37,748 bases of DNA, taken from NCBI GenBank assembly GCA_031264145.1, contig JAISEK010000065.1, forward strand, positions 1 through 37,748, written 5' to 3'. Both the position numbers and the translations under genes were made by a program. The notes below the pieces were generated by a model, which was not told the DNA's origin, ran no database searches, and saw only the letters and a list, made by a program, of their open reading frames with translations. Position 1 is the stretch's first letter. Every line of letters begins with the position of its first letter. The DNA comes from Deltaproteobacteria bacterium (lineage in GTDB: Bacteria > Desulfobacterota > Desulfarculia > Adiutricales > Adiutricaceae). Below are positions 1 through 7,945 of the stretch, one piece after another.

Positions 1-971
1 TGCGAGGCCCTCGGCATCTGTGATCGGACGGTGGAAAGGTTGAAGAAACGCTTCGTGGAGGATGGGATGGAACAGGCGCTGGAACGCAAGCCGGTTGATT
101 TTGGCGTCAGGCCGTTCAAATTCGATGGAGCCATCGAGGCCAATCTCATCGCCATGGCCTGCGGCGAGCCGCCTGAGGGGAGGGCCAGATGGACGGTCCG
201 TCTCCTGGCCGAGATGGCCGTCGAGCTCCGTGTCGCCGACTCGATTTCGCCAACGTCCGTGCACAAGATTCTAAAAAAAACGAATTTAAGCCTCACCAGA
301 CGAAGTACTGGAAAATCCCGCCTGAAAATAGCGCCGAATTCGTGACCTTCATGGAAGATGTCCTGGATACCTATAGCAGGCCCTATGATCCCCTGGTGCC
401 GGTCGTGTGCATGGATGAGTCCAACTGGCAGCTGGTGGGTGAGGTCAGGGAGCCAATCCCTTGCGGCATCGGAAGGCCGCTTCGGATTGACGATGAGTAC
501 GTCCGTGACAACGTGGGCAATATCTTCATGGCGGTCGAGCCATTGGCTGGGAAACGTTTTGTCTCCATAACTGAAAGGAGGACCTGTGCTGACTGGGCCT
601 CTTTCATCAAGATGGTTTTGGACGATCATTATCCTGATGCGAGCATGGTCGTGCTGGTCATGGACAATTTGAACACAAATGCGTTGGTCTCGCTTTATAA
701 ATCAATGGAGAAGGAAGACGCCCGTCGTTTGGCCAGACGCCTGGAAATCCATTACACACCAAAACATGGTAACTGGCTGAACATGGCCGAAATCGAGCTG
801 AGCGTTCTCAAAAGCCAGTGCCTGGACCGTCGGATTGGGGACATGGACACGCTCGGCCGCGAGGTACAGGCCTGGCAAGACGATAGAAACAATCGTATTG
901 CTCCCATATAGTGGCAGTTCACGACTGAAGACGCCAGGATCAAATTGAGGCATCTTTATCCGACATTTTAG
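1..971 (+). pseudogene. IS630-family transposase, frameshifted and with an internal stop
   Basis: This is a DDE transposase of the IS630 family, cutting and joining DNA at TA targets. The first part (from base 1, open at the edge) has the HTH region with GICDRTVERLKKRF. At an A8 run (273-280) the homologous reading moves to the -1 frame, where KKNEFKPHQTKYW continues the family pattern. The catalytic acidic residues lie in CMDESNWQ, VMDNLNT and NMAEIELSVLK. A -1 shift on an A run is used as programmed frameshifting by some IS630 members, so that shift alone may be functional. The TAG at 909-911 is not: the same frame continues with WQFTTEDARIKLRHLYP to a second stop at 969-971, the usual family C-terminus. 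The element therefore probably makes a transposase lacking about 20 terminal residues. Confidence in the family is high; loss of activity is inferred. Confidence 0.82.
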
Positions 972-985
972 AAAAAACAAGGGAC
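1..985 (+). mobile_element. IS630-family insertion sequence, left end outside window
   Basis: The block carries an IS630-family transposase. Its right boundary can be set because homology to a second, degraded copy at 18155-18549 continues past the transposase stop to the same point, where both copies meet a TA dinucleotide (986-987 here, 18153-18154 there). IS630 elements insert at TA. The left end lies before base 1, so the left inverted repeat cannot be seen. The element abuts, and appears to have inserted into, an older transposase relic on the minus strand. Confidence 0.8.
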
Positions 986-987
986 TA

Positions 988-1817
988 GGTAAGTACGCCT
1001 TTCCACGGCGCACAAATAATCAGTCAATTTTCCAAGGTACTTCATGTTTTTGATTTTTGAGGCGTCGGCGTCCGCCATCAACGCGATCGCCCTGTCCACG
1101 TCGCCGCGCCATGGCAACGGCTTGATGGCCCCAAGATATTCGCCCGAGATCTCCTTGCCTCTGAAAGCCATGCCATAATACTCCCTGAACTTCTTCACGA
1201 GATGGTACCAGTCAAGGACGATTTGAATCTCGTGAAGGAAAACATCTTTTCGATCTCGTCATGTATACATCTGGCCCCATCGGTGAAAAAGACGAAGGGG
1301 GGAGTCATACAGCACTCCGTTGAAGGCCATGAAACCTGGGCACGAGTCTCAAGGTTTGTGCCATGCCATGCCCATCGGACACGCATTCTCCGTCTTTGCT
1401 CTAAAAATGGACCACCGTATGCCGCACGTATTTCGATTTTGTCGCGTCCTCTTCCATTGGCCGGGTAGGATTCTGTCGTGTCACGCCTATGTCGTCGACG
1501 GAAAGGTTGAGCGCCATTAATCGCTCCTCGTAATCCATCGGATTGTAATTGACGATGCCGTTGGTTTCCGCTTGTGGACACAGGCTTTGCTCGGGTTGGC
1601 TGACAATGTGGGTCTGGTTTGGCTCTGCTTCCAATTGCACAGGTGGAAAATATGGACGGTTTAGGGAATATCGCCAATCACCTCCCAGCCATCGGCGATT
1701 AATCCATACGGCAGGGCAGACATGGTCCTTTCCAGCCACCGTCCCTTTCTTGGCAATTGATACCTGGACTTTATACCTGTAATATGCCCAGATTAAAGAT
1801 AATCCCTGGCCAGGCAA
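988..1817 (-). pseudogene. Decayed DDE transposase, truncated by the IS630 element
   Basis: Minus-strand fragments in three frames line up as one broken transposase. One segment has VDDIGVTRQNPTRPMEED (about 1400-1500), a second has VFFTDGARCIHDEIEKMF (about 1225-1280), and a third has IQIVLDWYHLVKKFREYYG and continues to about 1000. DGA...LDWYHL is the middle of the catalytic core in several DDE transposases, including ISKra4- and ISLre2-like families; I cannot fix the family. At least two frame changes separate the pieces. The 3' part stops abruptly at the TA next to the IS630 end, in sequence reading ERRTY, so the C-terminal third is missing. It is probably dead. The N-terminal boundary is uncertain. 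Confidence 0.6.
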
Positions 1818-1882
1818 AGTATTATGGCCAATCTTTTGGGGTCTTCACCCTGAAAACGCATCGACCGTAAGGAGAGGAAACC

Positions 1883-2368
1883 ATGGGCGGAAAGGTAGAC
1901 AAAAAGATACTGGAGCTGTTTCTGGCGATGGTCATGTCGCTGCTGCCAGTTTCCCTGGGCCTGGCCCAGGGCGACGGGGACCAAAATCAAGGACGGTTGG
2001 TCTTCTCGGCATCGGGCGGGAGCATCCAGCAGAGCTTTGACAGTGACGGCCATGTGGCCGCGACGCAGATCCGCGCCGCCTCGTCCAACGGTGCCACGGT
2101 GATCAGCAACCTGAAGACTGGTTACCCGGCCATGACCGAGGTGGAGGTGGAAGCCACCATGTCGGTGGCCCAGGGTACCTACCGGGTCGCATTCATGCAT
2201 AAAGGCCAGAAATCCCTCGAGCTGTCAGCCCAGGACGGCTCCAGCGACCAGGGCCGCGGACTGGCGACAGTCGACTCAGATGGCAACCTGCCATATGCGG
2301 TCGAGGCCGAGCAGGCGATGGGCATGGACATGGCTGTGAATGTGTCGTTGCCAAAGGCCACGGAGTAA
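1883..2368 (+). CDS. Small secreted or periplasmic protein of unknown function
   Basis: The product is 161 aa with a typical signal peptide: a basic start (MGGKVDKK), a hydrophobic core (LFLAMVMSLLPVSLGLA) and likely cleavage after the LAQ region near residue 29. A good ribosome binding site (AAGGAGAGG) sits 5-13 bases before the ATG. The mature part has no cysteines, is rich in Ser, Gly, Ala and acidic residues, and looks beta-rich (TEVEVEATMSVAQGTYRVAF). I do not recognise a family. It lies alone between transposase debris upstream and the convergent eptA gene, so context gives no role. It may be an exported structural or binding protein. Coding status is supported by the ribosome binding site, the signal peptide and an uninterrupted frame. 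Confidence 0.6.
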   Translation: MGGKVDKKILELFLAMVMSLLPVSLGLAQGDGDQNQGRLVFSASGGSIQQSFDSDGHVAATQIRAASSNGATVISNLKTGYPAMTEVEVEATMSVAQGTYRVAFMHKGQKSLELSAQDGSSDQGRGLATVDSDGNLPYAVEAEQAMGMDMAVNVSLPKATE

Positions 2369-2892
2369 AAACGCCCTGCCATCCCATGGGCCTTGAAGGA
2401 TAAAATGGGTGGGCGGCATATCCGTCAGGCGACCCTGAGCCTATCCCCGGCGGCGGCGACCAGGCCGCCGCCATCCGTGCCCCCTGGCCTGGCTCAGGGA
2501 CGGCCAGGCCGAGTGAGGCGGGCGGAACGAAGGAGGCCCATACCCTGGGCGACGGTGGGATTTTCCCTGATTGACCATGGCTTTACTCAGGTGAACAGGA
2601 CATCGCCGACAACCCACCCATAGCCGAAACGGCCACATGGATTTGGGAGGCCTCTTCCCTGGACAGTCCGGCATGTACGAACGATGGCCCACCCGTGCTG
2701 CCATATTCGCTGTCCTCTTGCGAAAGGTGGGATTGAATACCTTTCACGCCGCAAAGTTATTCAATCAGAGCCGTAACCTATCGCTGTTATGGTCGCCTGA
2801 AATTATTTAATTTTTCAATCTAATATTTTTATCAGTACTTATGTAGTGTCTATCTTGTTCAATTACTTATATATATTAATAATTTTATATGA
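2369..2892. other. Convergent intergenic region, GC-rich then AT-rich
   Basis: No gene is recognised. The first 360 bases are GC-rich with only out-of-frame short reading frames. The last 150 bases (about 2740-2892) are strongly AT-rich and lie at the 3' end of the minus-strand eptA gene. I see no clear terminator hairpin with a T-run. Confidence 0.5.
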
Positions 2893-4515
2893 TTATTTAT
2901 TTCCATCTTCCATTTTTTGTTGACCAAATTTATTGTCGATTTTCGGTAATGGCACCAGGCGACAAGGCAAAAACAAATCCAGATCGGCCTCGTACAGCCT
3001 GGTGTCTATCTCCAGGAGCCCGGCCAAGGAGTGGAACAGATAGTCATGGGAGTAAGGCACCAGGGCCCTAGACTTGAGACACTCGTAGTCTATGTGGTCA
3101 TGGGTCTTCATCGCCTCGCTCATCCAAAGGATCATCGGGACCTTGATCTGCTCGTCCGGAGCGATCCCGAAGGGAAGGCCGTGCAGGTAGATTCCGTTTT
3201 CGCCCAAGGATTCGCCATGGTCGGAAACGTAAAGCAGTCCCGATTCGAGATTGGGATGTTCTTTGAGAGACTCGATGGCCAGGTCCACCACGTTGTCAGT
3301 GTAGACGATGGTGTTGTCGTAGGTGTTGACGATGGCCTCGATCCCGCAGTTCTGGATCTCGCTGGTGTCGCAGGTAGGCTGGAAGAATCTGAATTCCCCT
3401 GAATACCGTTTGTAGTACGATGGCCCGTGGCTGCCCATGGTATGCAGGACTATGACCGTGTCCCCGGTGACGTTAGCTAGGATGTCATCCAGGGGCTCGG
3501 ACATCACCTCGTCGTGGCAGTAAGTGCCGTCGCAGTATTCACGGTTGTTCTCGGCCACCATGTCCCTGGTCCGTACCCTCTCGCAGACCTTCTTGCAGCC
3601 GTTGTCGTTCTCTAGCCAGATCACCTCGTAACCGGCGTTGGACAAGAGATCGAGAATGTTCTCCGAATGGGGGGAATCTTTGGGGCTAAACCTAGAGCGG
3701 GGCAGATGGGAGAACATGGCGGGAACGGAGATCGCGGTTGACGTACCGCTGGCCGTCACGTCCCGGAAACTTATCACGTCCTGTCCCTGGAGCCTCGGGT
3801 TGGTGGGACGATCGTAGCCATTGAGGGCGAAGTTCATGGAACGGGCGGTTTCCCCGACAATCAGGACAAAGACGGTGAAAAGCCCGTCCTCATAAGGAGC
3901 CAGTCTCGCTTCCTCATCTATGCGCCTGAATTCCCTTTTGGCCAGGGATTGCCTCTCAAAGTACCGATAGGCACTGTAAGCGAAGTTGGTGGGGTTAATC
4001 AGCCTGGTCACTTCCCGATTGTTGCGACCGAACACGGCATATTCCTTGTAAAGCGTGAGCGCGATGAGCCCCAGGCCCAGGAGGCAGGCCAGCGCTGACA
4101 CCAGCCTTCCCCTGAGCTCACGCAGGGCGGGCCTGAAGACCACCTCGGACTTCATGACCAGAAAGGACGGCGCGAGCCCGGTGAGGGCCAGCCAGGACAA
4201 CGCGCTGGGATTGACGAAATCGAGGGCCTCCCGCCGGCTCGTCTGAAAGAGGTTGGCCATCATGTCCGAATCTATGAACACCCCGAACTGGAACATCACG
4301 TAATTGGCCGCACAGGAAAGGAGTATCAGGACAGTCAAGATGGGCTTGTGGACGCAGGGCCAGACAAGCGCATTGAACAGCAGGAATAGGCCGAAGAAGA
4401 TTAACGCTGGCAGGCTGACGGCGAACAGCAGGCTTGCCAGGGGATTTGCCTCGATTTTGTCCAGGCAGAATCGCCATAAGCTAATATTTAGTATAAATTC
4501 AAAATACAAAGTCAT
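2893..4515 (-). CDS. eptA: EptA/MCR-like lipid A phosphoethanolamine transferase
   Basis: This inner-membrane enzyme moves phosphoethanolamine from phosphatidylethanolamine to lipid A, lowering surface charge and giving resistance to cationic peptides. The 540-aa protein has about five N-terminal membrane helices (residues 8-160) and a periplasmic sulfatase-fold domain. Visible motifs are the metal ligand in IVGETARSMNF (E222), the nucleophile in SGTSTAISVP (T260 by alignment with MCR-1 T285), SHGPSYYKRY, and the late metal site DHGESLGENG. Three cysteine pairs typical of the family are kept (NGCKKVCE, YCDGTYC, PTCDTSEIQNC). The pair bracketing the nucleophile is not: the positions are S256 and A266. 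The 5' codons are AT-rich like the upstream DNA, and no strong ribosome binding site is visible, so the start is less sure. It follows a Cpx-like two-component pair on the same strand with a CpxR-box-like site in the gap. Confidence 0.9.
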   Translation of the reverse strand: MTLYFEFILNISLWRFCLDKIEANPLASLLFAVSLPALIFFGLFLLFNALVWPCVHKPILTVLILLSCAANYVMFQFGVFIDSDMMANLFQTSRREALDFVNPSALSWLALTGLAPSFLVMKSEVVFRPALRELRGRLVSALACLLGLGLIALTLYKEYAVFGRNNREVTRLINPTNFAYSAYRYFERQSLAKREFRRIDEEARLAPYEDGLFTVFVLIVGETARSMNFALNGYDRPTNPRLQGQDVISFRDVTASGTSTAISVPAMFSHLPRSRFSPKDSPHSENILDLLSNAGYEVIWLENDNGCKKVCERVRTRDMVAENNREYCDGTYCHDEVMSEPLDDILANVTGDTVIVLHTMGSHGPSYYKRYSGEFRFFQPTCDTSEIQNCGIEAIVNTYDNTIVYTDNVVDLAIESLKEHPNLESGLLYVSDHGESLGENGIYLHGLPFGIAPDEQIKVPMILWMSEAMKTHDHIDYECLKSRALVPYSHDYLFHSLAGLLEIDTRLYEADLDLFLPCRLVPLPKIDNKFGQQKMEDGNK

Positions 4516-4848
4516 TAATACTATAAATTTAAAACTTGTGATTTTATATTTATTATTTTTTTTATAAAATTAAACATTTTCTTTACCTTAAACTGAATTT
4601 TAAAAATATTAAAATCTTTACCTTATTTTGAAATTTTATCTTTGTGTTTATATCATATTTAATGTAACTTTTTTTATATAATTGTAAAGAATTGTAAAGA
4701 TAAAAATCATTATGGTGGGCATATTTAGCGAGGAGCTAACCTGGCAGGATAAACGTGGGAGGCTATTGGGCGTATGATTGAAGACCATTTTGAAAAAAGT
4801 TAAATTATATAAACAATTAAATTATTAAATTTAAATGTGTAAATATAT
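4516..4848. other. AT-rich gap between kinase and eptA with candidate operator
   Basis: This 333-base, very AT-rich region separates the kinase stop from the eptA start on the minus strand. It contains a perfect GTAAA-N5-GTAAA repeat (4684-4698) and two further GTAAA half sites read on the minus strand (4582-4586 and 4617-4621). Its length and content suggest that eptA has its own promoter here besides any read-through from the two-component operon. No gene is seen. Confidence 0.55.
4684..4698 (+). promoter_or_regulatory. CpxR-box-like direct repeat upstream of eptA
   Basis: The sequence is GTAAA, five bases (GAATT), GTAAA. This is an exact match to the CpxR box consensus GTAAA-N5-GTAAA known from enterobacteria. 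It lies about 170 bases before the eptA start. The adjacent regulator is CpxR-like in its DNA-binding domain, so a regulator-operator pairing is plausible. The region is AT-rich, which raises the chance of a random match; the second near-match ahead of the regulator gene strengthens the case. Confidence 0.5.
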
Positions 4849-5943
4849 CTAACAGCTTATTGGCAGAACCAAGGTGACTTTCAGGCCTTGGTTACTTTCG
4901 GGCCTGCCAGGCGTCGGTGCATGGTCAACGACGTTCACCGCCGTCACTTGGCCGCCGTGCAACTGGGCGGCTTGCCGGGTTATGGCCAGCCCCAGCCCGA
5001 AACCGTCGCCGCCATTGGTTCTGGCCGAGTCGAGCCGGAAAAAAGGCTGGAAAATGCTCTCCAGCTGGGCACCAGGAACGCCGGGGCCATGGTCGATGAC
5101 GTCCAACACCAGGCTTTCCGGGGAGACCCTTAGCCTCACGGCCACCATGCTGCGGGGCGCCGTGTGCTGGAGGGCGTTTTTGACCATGTTGTCCACCGCC
5201 CTCCGGATGAGCCCGGCATTTCCGAGATATACGGCCGACCCTGGGCCATCGAACGTGGTTTTGGCCCCATTGGCCGCCCCTGGCGTCTGCTCCTCCAGGC
5301 TCCCGAGAACCAGGGCGGAAAAATCGAATGGTTCCTTTTCCAGTCCCGATTGGCCCGCCGTCTCCAGTCTCGCCCGCTCCAGCATTTCGCCGATCATGAG
5401 TTCCAGGCGGCCGATGTCCTTACCCAGCTGGGCAAGGCTACCGTCCGCCTTGCCCGAGTGGGCTAGGTCACGCCTTGCCAGTGCCAGTGCCATCTTCATG
5501 CGTGCCAGCGGTGAGCGCATTTCATGCGAGATGTCCCGCAAAAGGGCGCGCTCAATCTCAAAAAGCCGAGACATGTTCCCGGCCATTTTGTTGAAGCTGC
5601 GGGCAAGGCTCCCGATCTCGTCTCCCCTTTTGGCGTCCGCCCCCACGACGCGGGCGCAGAGCTCCCCCCGGGACAGGCTCTCGACCGTGGGCTGGATTCT
5701 GGTCAGGGGCCCGGCGATGATCCGGCTGATGACCAGGCTCCCCAGAAGACTCGCGAGGACGATGACGATCAGCCAGAGCAGGGCCTCGGCCGGCCCGGGT
5801 TCGAGACCGATGCCGGCCAGCCGGATGAAATCCATGGCCAGGCCTTCCGCCCCTTCACCCAATAGGGCCACCGAGGTGGCCAAAGCCGTGGACAAGGCAT
5901 AGGTCTTCCAAAACAGTGGGAGATCGTCCCAAAATCGGCTCAT
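4849..5943 (-). CDS. CpxA-like membrane sensor histidine kinase
   Basis: The 364-aa sensor kinase phosphorylates the response regulator encoded just before it. It has an N-terminal membrane segment, a second one at residues 55-78 (LLWLIVIVLASLLGSLVI), a HAMP linker (about 75-130), the dimerisation/phosphoacceptor motif RDISHEMRSPLARM with H140, and an ATPase domain with N-box DNMVKNALQHT, G1 DHGPGVPG, F-box IFQPFFR and G2 GFGLGLAI. The layout from HAMP onward resembles CpxA, but the periplasmic loop is only about 30 residues against a full PAS-like sensor in E. coli CpxA. It may therefore sense through the membrane or a partner. The start has an upstream AGGAAA ribosome binding site, 33 bases after the regulator stop, so the pair is an operon. 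It could instead be PmrB-like given the eptA neighbour. Confidence 0.85.
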   Translation of the reverse strand: MSRFWDDLPLFWKTYALSTALATSVALLGEGAEGLAMDFIRLAGIGLEPGPAEALLWLIVIVLASLLGSLVISRIIAGPLTRIQPTVESLSRGELCARVVGADAKRGDEIGSLARSFNKMAGNMSRLFEIERALLRDISHEMRSPLARMKMALALARRDLAHSGKADGSLAQLGKDIGRLELMIGEMLERARLETAGQSGLEKEPFDFSALVLGSLEEQTPGAANGAKTTFDGPGSAVYLGNAGLIRRAVDNMVKNALQHTAPRSMVAVRLRVSPESLVLDVIDHGPGVPGAQLESIFQPFFRLDSARTNGGDGFGLGLAITRQAAQLHGGQVTAVNVVDHAPTPGRPESNQGLKVTLVLPISC

Positions 5944-5976
5944 CTAATTTCCTTCCGGCCACCTGAGCCGACACGG

Positions 5977-6738
5977 TCATTTTTGGACCGATGCCCGGCG
6001 ACTTTCACGCCCTCCTTCCCCCTCGGCCTCATCGGGCGTGGGGCCGGAAAAGGAATAACGGTAGCCCTCGCCCCTGATGTTCCTGATTCTCCTCGCCCCC
6101 TCGTCGCCTGGCCAGACCTTCTTCCTTATCCGGCTGACATGCATGTCCAGGCTGCGGTCGAAGACCTGCTCTCGGCGGCCCAGGGCCTGGGCGAAGAGGA
6201 CTTTCCGGGAGACGTTCCTTCCGGCGTTCGAGGCCAGAAGCCATAGGACCTTGAACTCCACTGGAGTCAAGTTGATTGCCCGATCGGGGAAGCTGGCCTG
6301 AAGCGAGTTTTCGTCCAGGACAAGGCCATCGACCGTAAGCCGGCCGACATCGTGCCTATAGGGCCCAACGGCCGACCGCCGCAACAGGGCGCGCATTCTG
6401 GCCAACAGTTCCCTGGGCTCGAAGGGTTTGGGAAGATAGTCGTCGGCGCCCATCTCCAGACCCACCACCCTGTCCACCGGCTCGCCTTTGGCGCTCAGCA
6501 TTATGACCGGCAAATGCCGGTTCGAGGCCCGGATGGCCCCAAGAACCTCCAGCCCGTTTTTTTTCGGCAACATGACGTCAAGAATGACCAGATCGGGAAC
6601 GGCTGCCTGGCCGATAAGAATTTCCAGGCCGCCATGTCCGTCGAAGGCACAGGAACAGTCAAAACCTTCCTGAGATAAGTAATTAGATAATAAATCACAT
6701 AATTCATGATCATCATCTATTATCAGTACAGTTTTCAT
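5977..6738 (-). CDS. CpxR-like OmpR-family response regulator
   Basis: This is a 253-aa DNA-binding response regulator. The receiver domain (1-118) has the acidic pocket IIDDDHE, phosphoacceptor D54 in VILDVMLPKKNG, and K104 in YLPKPFEPRE. The C-terminal winged helix (about 135-235) contains LTPVEFKVLWLLA and FDRSLDMHVSRIRKK, the latter close to the FDRAIDMHISNLRRK of E. coli CpxR. The ATG at 6738 is chosen because the receiver starts there (MKTVLIIDDD) and GGAGA lies five bases upstream; the frame stays open further upstream without homology. It heads an operon with the kinase, and eptA follows. A near-consensus CpxR box (6811-6825) 73 bases ahead of the start suggests autoregulation. The first about 25 codons are AT-rich. 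Confidence 0.88.
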   Translation of the reverse strand: MKTVLIIDDDHELCDLLSNYLSQEGFDCSCAFDGHGGLEILIGQAAVPDLVILDVMLPKKNGLEVLGAIRASNRHLPVIMLSAKGEPVDRVVGLEMGADDYLPKPFEPRELLARMRALLRRSAVGPYRHDVGRLTVDGLVLDENSLQASFPDRAINLTPVEFKVLWLLASNAGRNVSRKVLFAQALGRREQVFDRSLDMHVSRIRKKVWPGDEGARRIRNIRGEGYRYSFSGPTPDEAEGEGGRESRRASVQK

Positions 6739-7193
6739 ATGTCTCCAGGCGGGTCTGTTTTTCGATATTTTAATACGACAAGCCAGCCCGGACAATATTT
6801 TTTTTGTTTCTTTACATTTTGTTACAATCAGTGACGATTTTTGGCATTCCGAATGGTAAAGTATTGGCCACATTCGAAGGCTGGTCTGAAGTGTTGGTTA
6901 ATTTGGGCCAATTTTGGAGCCAGGCAGGCCGAACCAAAAAATCAGTTTTTAGCTTATATTTAATATATTGATGTACTTAATTATATTAATAATAAGATAT
7001 ATTTATATTTCATTTATTATATTTTTTAATATAATATTATACTAAATTAAAAATTTATAAATATTATTAAAATATGTAATTGAAATATCTATATAAAATT
7101 ATCAAGACAGAAAAATAGTTCTACGGCGAAACTATTAAATTATAAATATATCTCTGTGATCGATAAAATCAGAAAATAAATATAGGCTAGATT
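6739..7193. other. AT-rich divergent promoter region
   Basis: The region lies between the divergent response-regulator and EamA-family genes. About 6940-7193 is extremely AT-rich with long runs of A and T and no reading frame of note. The part close to the regulator carries the CpxR-box-like site. I could not pick one promoter for the plus-strand gene because TATA-like hexamers are everywhere. Confidence 0.5.
6811..6825 (-). promoter_or_regulatory. CpxR-box-like site ahead of the regulator operon
   Basis: On the minus strand it reads GTAAC, five bases (AAAAT), GTAAA, one mismatch from GTAAA-N5-GTAAA. It is 73 bases upstream of the response-regulator start. It matches the arrangement seen 5' of eptA and would allow autoregulation, as is common for Cpx systems. 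Binding is inferred. Confidence 0.45.
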
Positions 7194-7604
7194 ATGTTTA
7201 TTATATATGCTATTTTATCATCAATTTTTGCCGCATTGACTACAATTTTAGTAAAAATAGGTCTTTACGATATAAATTCTCACCTGGCCACGGCGATACG
7301 GACCTTGGTCGTCCTGGGACTCTCATGGGCCATGGTCCTGACGGTCAACGCCCAGAGCGAAATTGCCAGGTTAAGCCGGAGAAATCTCGTCTTTCTGGCC
7401 CTCTCAGGGCTTTGCACCGGACTATCGTGGCTGTTTTACCATAAGGCCCTGCAATTGGGGCCAGTCGGCAAGGTCGCCCCCATCGACAAGCTGAGCCTGG
7501 TCCTGACCATCATCCTGGCAGCGGTTTTCCTGCGCGAGCCGGTTACGCCCAAAACAGTGGCCGGTATGGCCCTTCTGACGTTAGGCGTTGTCACCCTGAC
7601 CTGA
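7194..7604 (+). CDS. EamA-family small membrane transporter
   Basis: A 136-aa, very hydrophobic protein with about five membrane helices: half of a normal 10-helix drug/metabolite transporter, as in single-EamA-domain proteins. The most family-like stretch is LSWLFYHKALQLGPVGKV followed by APIDKLSLVLTIILA and LREPVTPKTVAGM. It probably acts as a dimer; the substrate is unknown. The first 30 codons are AT-rich (ATT, ATA, TTA), then codon use becomes GC-rich at about 7285, in the region of DINSHLATA. It is divergent from the Cpx-like operon, and I see no CpxR box oriented for it. A link to lipid or undecaprenyl-sugar export, as for ArnE/F, is only speculation from location. Confidence 0.75.
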   Translation: MFIIYAILSSIFAALTTILVKIGLYDINSHLATAIRTLVVLGLSWAMVLTVNAQSEIARLSRRNLVFLALSGLCTGLSWLFYHKALQLGPVGKVAPIDKLSLVLTIILAAVFLREPVTPKTVAGMALLTLGVVTLT

Positions 7605-7945
7605 AAGGGCCGGCGAAGTGCCTCCCCCCATGTCCCTGGCGTCCACCCCGGTTTCCCCTGGCCAGACTTCCCTGGAGCTGGTTTCCCTTGCCCGGCCCCC
7701 GCGCAGCTGCGGCACCCGCAGTCCATCCCCCGTCCCGCCGATGGCATGGGTTTTATTATTCCTCATGGTCAGCTCTTTGAGCCAGACAAAAACCCATTAC
7801 TTTTAAATAGTCAATTATTTACTACTATTTAGGCAATAATTAATAATATTGCTCCGCCTAGTGCCTAGTTTTTCTTGGAATAAAGGTACTGGCCACCACC
7901 AGTGGCCTAGGCCCAGCTTCCCCGGCGCCCAGCGGATTGGGGGAG
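7605..7945. other. Intergenic region between convergent genes
   Basis: No gene is recognised. About 7800-7860 is AT-rich. A loose inverted repeat (GGCCTAG at about 7905 with CTAGGCC at about 7947) lies at the 3' end of the minus-strand DUF3786 gene. It has no adjacent T-run, so I do not call a terminator. Confidence 0.35.
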
